DNA from: Thermoplasmata archaeon
GTDB lineage: Archaea; Thermoplasmatota; Thermoplasmata; RBG-16-68-12
Length of the DNA stretch: 8,342 nucleotides
Assembly: GCA_021788795.1 (NCBI GenBank)
Contig: JAJYKG010000088.1
Span: 1-8,342 of the forward strand
Direction of reading: 5' to 3'
Shown: positions 5,131 through 8,342 of the stretch, one piece after another
Layout: each line of letters opens with the position of its first letter
Numbering within the stretch: the stretch's first letter is position 1
The notes under the pieces: generated by a model
Databases searched by the model: none
Seen by the model: only the letters and a program-made list of their open reading frames with translations
Told to the model about the DNA's origin: nothing
Program-made: the position numbers and the translations under genes

Positions 5131-6213
5131 GTGACCGCTCGCCCTCCTCCCGGCTCCCGCGCCGGCTCGAAGCCAGGCGTCCGGTCCAAGACGCGGCTCA
5201 AGGTCGCGCTTCTCTACGCCACGATTGCGGTCGCGACCGGGCTGGGCTTCGCCGCGTCGTTCGTCATCGGCGGGGCCTACCCCGTCCTCGCCGGGCTGGG
5301 CATGACCGCCTACGTGCTGGGCCTCCGGCACGGCTTCGACGCGGACCACATTGCCGCCATCGACAACACGACCCGCAAGCTCCTCCAAGAACGGAAGCAG
5401 ACGGCCACGGTCGGGACCTGGTTCTCCCTGGGCCACTCCACGGTCGTCGTGGGGATGATTGTCGTGCTCACCCTGTCCGTGCGGTACATCCAGGGCCAGA
5501 TCCCCGCCTTGGAGAGCGCGGGTACAGTCATCGGCGCCGCCGTGGCCGGGATCTTCCTCTGGCTCATCGGCCTCATGAACGTCGTGATCGTGCTCGAGAT
5601 CTACCGGATCTTCCGAGAGCTCCGGGACGGCCGGCTCGACGAGGCGCACCTCGAGGAGCAGCTCGACAAGCGCGGCTTCCTCAACCGTTACTTCGGCCGC
5701 GTGTTCCGCATGGTCCGCGAGGCCTGGCAGATCTATCCCGTCGGCGTGCTCTTCGGCCTCGGCTTCGACACCGCGAGCGAGATCGCCCTGATCGCGGTCA
5801 CGGTGGTCATCGGCACGAGTTCGGCCGCGCCCCTGTGGATGATCCTCCTCCTTCCGTTCCTGTTCACCTGCGGGATGGTCCTTGTGGACACCACGGACTC
5901 GGTCGTCATGAGCTACGCCTACGGCTGGGCCTTCCGCCGGCCCGTGCGCAAGGTGTACTACAACCTCACGGTGACGATCATCTCCATCCTCGTGGCCTTC
6001 CTCATCGGCACCATGGAGCTCCTCTCCGTCCTCGTGAACGGCCTAGGGCTCACGGGTGGGGTCTGGGCCGACCTCGCGAACGTCGACTTCACGACGATTG
6101 GCGTGGCGATCATCCTCATCTTCGTGGCCTCATGGACGCTCTCGGTCGCGTACTACCGCTACAAGCGCTACGATGAGATGTATGTCGGACCGCAGCCGCC
6201 TCCTGCTGGATAG
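5131..6213 (+). CDS. nickel/cobalt permease, NiCoT family (HoxN/NixA type)
   Basis: A 360-residue secondary transporter that imports Ni2+ (or Co2+) across the cytoplasmic membrane. All four NiCoT signatures are present: RHGFDADHI (66-74, holding the metal-selecting HX4DH of helix II), FSLGHSTVV (98-106), LGFDTASEIALI (210-221) and GMVLVDTTD (248-256). About eight hydrophobic helices are visible, with a charged cytoplasmic loop at 163-200 rich in Glu, Arg and Lys. The first signature has Gly where most members have Ala. The GTG at 5131 is chosen because it directly follows the operator and leaves an N-terminal tail of about 22 residues before helix I; GTG at 5113 is an alternative. Earlier in-frame starts would lie inside nikR. 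Pairing with nikR points to nickel as substrate. No hydrogenase or urease genes are in the window to show where the nickel goes. Confidence 0.94.
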   Translation: MTARPPPGSRAGSKPGVRSKTRLKVALLYATIAVATGLGFAASFVIGGAYPVLAGLGMTAYVLGLRHGFDADHIAAIDNTTRKLLQERKQTATVGTWFSLGHSTVVVGMIVVLTLSVRYIQGQIPALESAGTVIGAAVAGIFLWLIGLMNVVIVLEIYRIFRELRDGRLDEAHLEEQLDKRGFLNRYFGRVFRMVREAWQIYPVGVLFGLGFDTASEIALIAVTVVIGTSSAAPLWMILLLPFLFTCGMVLVDTTDSVVMSYAYGWAFRRPVRKVYYNLTVTIISILVAFLIGTMELLSVLVNGLGLTGGVWADLANVDFTTIGVAIILIFVASWTLSVAYYRYKRYDEMYVGPQPPPAG

Positions 6214-6235
6214 CATCTGCCGGACGCGTGCAACC

Positions 6236-6246
6236 CCTTAAGTGAA
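6236..6246 (+). promoter_or_regulatory. TATA-like box of the zincin-like protein gene
   Basis: CCCTTAAGTGA lies with its TTAAG core about 27 bases before the ATG at 6268. There is no purine-rich ribosome binding motif before that ATG (it is preceded by CCCCTCA), so a leaderless transcript starting at or next to the ATG is likely. The 54-base gap after the permease holds nothing else recognisable. Confidence 0.48.
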
Positions 6247-6267
6247 ACGGCCGCGCTCGTCCCCTCA

Positions 6268-6762
6268 ATGGACTACGCCAAGCAGCTCGACCAGGCCCGC
6301 AGCCTCGCGGACGTCTTCGAGATCGTGAAGCGTGGCGTGTCCGGCGTCCTCGGCCGCACCCGCGCGGGCCTCATGCTCGCCCTCGCCGACTTGGGCAACC
6401 ACCCCCAGGGCTTCCTCGGCGCCTTCTACCCCGTCGCGACCAACGTCATCGTGATGAACAAGGTCCCGCTCCTCCGCATCCAGGAAACGAACCCAGAGCT
6501 CTACAAGCCGTACGCGTTCTACGTCCTCCTGCACGAGTACCTGCACTCCGTGGGCTTCGTCGACGAGCTCGTGTGCCGCGACCGCGCCCGGGCGCTGTCG
6601 GAGACCCTCTTCGGCCCCGATCACCTGGTGTCGCGCATCTCGCGGGACTTCTCCCAGTTCTTCCCGAACCTCGTGTTCCCCGACGCGGCTTGGCAGCCCC
6701 AGGAACTGCGCCTGGAGTTCGTCCCGAACTTCGACCGCGGGTCCGCGTCCTACTTCGCTTAG
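6268..6762 (+). CDS. uncharacterised zincin-like protein (putative metallopeptidase)
   Basis: A 164-residue soluble protein I cannot assign to a named family. Its key feature is HEYLHSVGFVD at residues 89-99, which matches HEXXHXXGXXD exactly: His89 and His93 as zinc ligands, Glu90 as general base, Gly96 as the turn, and Asp99 as third ligand as in snapalysin-type metzincins. No Met follows the motif, so the metzincin Met-turn is absent and the clan is uncertain. There is no signal peptide or membrane helix, so it should act in the cytoplasm. Residues 30-65 (GRTRAGLMLAL, GAFYPVATNVIVMN) look like a beta-rich core, and residues 75-95 the motif helix. It has its own leaderless-type promoter between the nickel permease and katG, with no obvious link to either. 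Peptidase activity is inferred from the motif alone. Confidence 0.7.
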   Translation: MDYAKQLDQARSLADVFEIVKRGVSGVLGRTRAGLMLALADLGNHPQGFLGAFYPVATNVIVMNKVPLLRIQETNPELYKPYAFYVLLHEYLHSVGFVDELVCRDRARALSETLFGPDHLVSRISRDFSQFFPNLVFPDAAWQPQELRLEFVPNFDRGSASYFA

Positions 6763-6794
6763 GTTGACCGAAACTCCCTCACCCGGGAACGGAA

Positions 6795-6804
6795 CCCTTA
6801 TCCC
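6795..6804 (+). promoter_or_regulatory. TATA-like box of katG
   Basis: CCCTTATCCC shares the CCTTATC core with the permease promoter. Transcription would start near 6825, giving a katG leader of about 95 bases, the longest in the window. Confidence 0.42.
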
Positions 6805-6834
6805 CGACATCCGTCTGTTCGAGTGGGAAGCCGC

Positions 6835-6851
6835 GTCCCGGCAGTCCCGGC
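6835..6851 (+). repeat. tandem GTCCCGGC direct repeat in the katG leader
   Basis: GTCCCGGC occurs twice, at 6835-6842 and 6844-6851, with a 9-base period, just downstream of the predicted katG start of transcription. It could be a regulator site for peroxide control. It could equally be chance in GC-rich DNA. Confidence 0.35.
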
Positions 6852-6907
6852 GTATGGCAATTCTGGAAGGGCCCGCACGCCCCGGACAAGGCCAAGCAGG
6901 AGACGAC

Positions 6908-6914
6908 GGAGAGG
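6908..6914 (+). promoter_or_regulatory. ribosome binding site of katG
   Basis: GGAGAGG lies six bases before the ATG at 6921, the strongest Shine-Dalgarno match on the plus strand. It decides this start over the in-frame ATG at 6972, whose upstream AGGGGA is poorly spaced. Confidence 0.65.
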
Positions 6915-6920
6915 ACTGAG

Positions 6921-8342
<1,422 letters not shown>

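Noticed and set aside
6854..6919. A 21-codon frame in the katG leader as an independent small gene.
   Set aside because: It has no ribosome binding site, and its Gly/Pro/Asp-rich peptide is typical of random GC-rich DNA. It is kept only as a possible leader element.

Overview
The window looks like a chromosomal segment of a GC-rich archaeon, most likely a terrestrial, oxygen-exposed member of Thermoplasmatota. This is an inference from gene content and style, not from a marker gene. The support is: an archaeal-type LeuC/LeuD pair, a NikR regulator with a nickel permease, short AT-rich TATA-like boxes in otherwise very GC-rich DNA, and several genes whose start codon lies about 27-29 nt from such a box, as expected for leaderless archaeal transcripts. 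Heme O synthase, proline dehydrogenase and catalase-peroxidase together suggest respiration with oxygen. No rRNA, tRNA, CRISPR array, insertion sequence, integrase or phage gene was seen, and no gene-free stretch exceeds about 160 bases.

Minus-strand half (positions 5012 down to 1). In order of transcription it holds nikR (nickel-responsive repressor), a small three-helix membrane protein with a C-terminal zinc ribbon, a monofunctional proline dehydrogenase, endonuclease III (nth), heme O synthase (ctaB), and the large and small subunits of a 3-isopropylmalate dehydratase/homoaconitase-type enzyme. The two subunit genes overlap as TGATG, and the small subunit is cut off by the window start. 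TATA-like boxes precede the zinc-ribbon gene, the proline dehydrogenase and leuC, so this strand is probably several short transcripts. nth and ctaB may form one unit.

Plus-strand half (5131 to 8342). It holds a NiCoT-family nickel/cobalt permease divergent from nikR, a 164-residue uncharacterised protein with an HEXXHXXGXXD zinc-binding signature, and the first 474 residues of a catalase-peroxidase (katG) that continues past the window end.

The clearest functional unit is the divergent nikR/permease pair. The 118-bp spacer carries a 27-bp inverted repeat, GTGTTACGC-N9-GCGTCACAC, lying between the permease TATA-like box and its GTG start, and an exact second copy of the left nonamer in the nikR leader. 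This reads as a complete nickel-homeostasis switch in which nickel-loaded NikR shuts off nickel import and perhaps itself. The other genes look like ordinary metabolic, repair and stress genes. The least explained are the zincin-like protein and the zinc-ribbon membrane protein.
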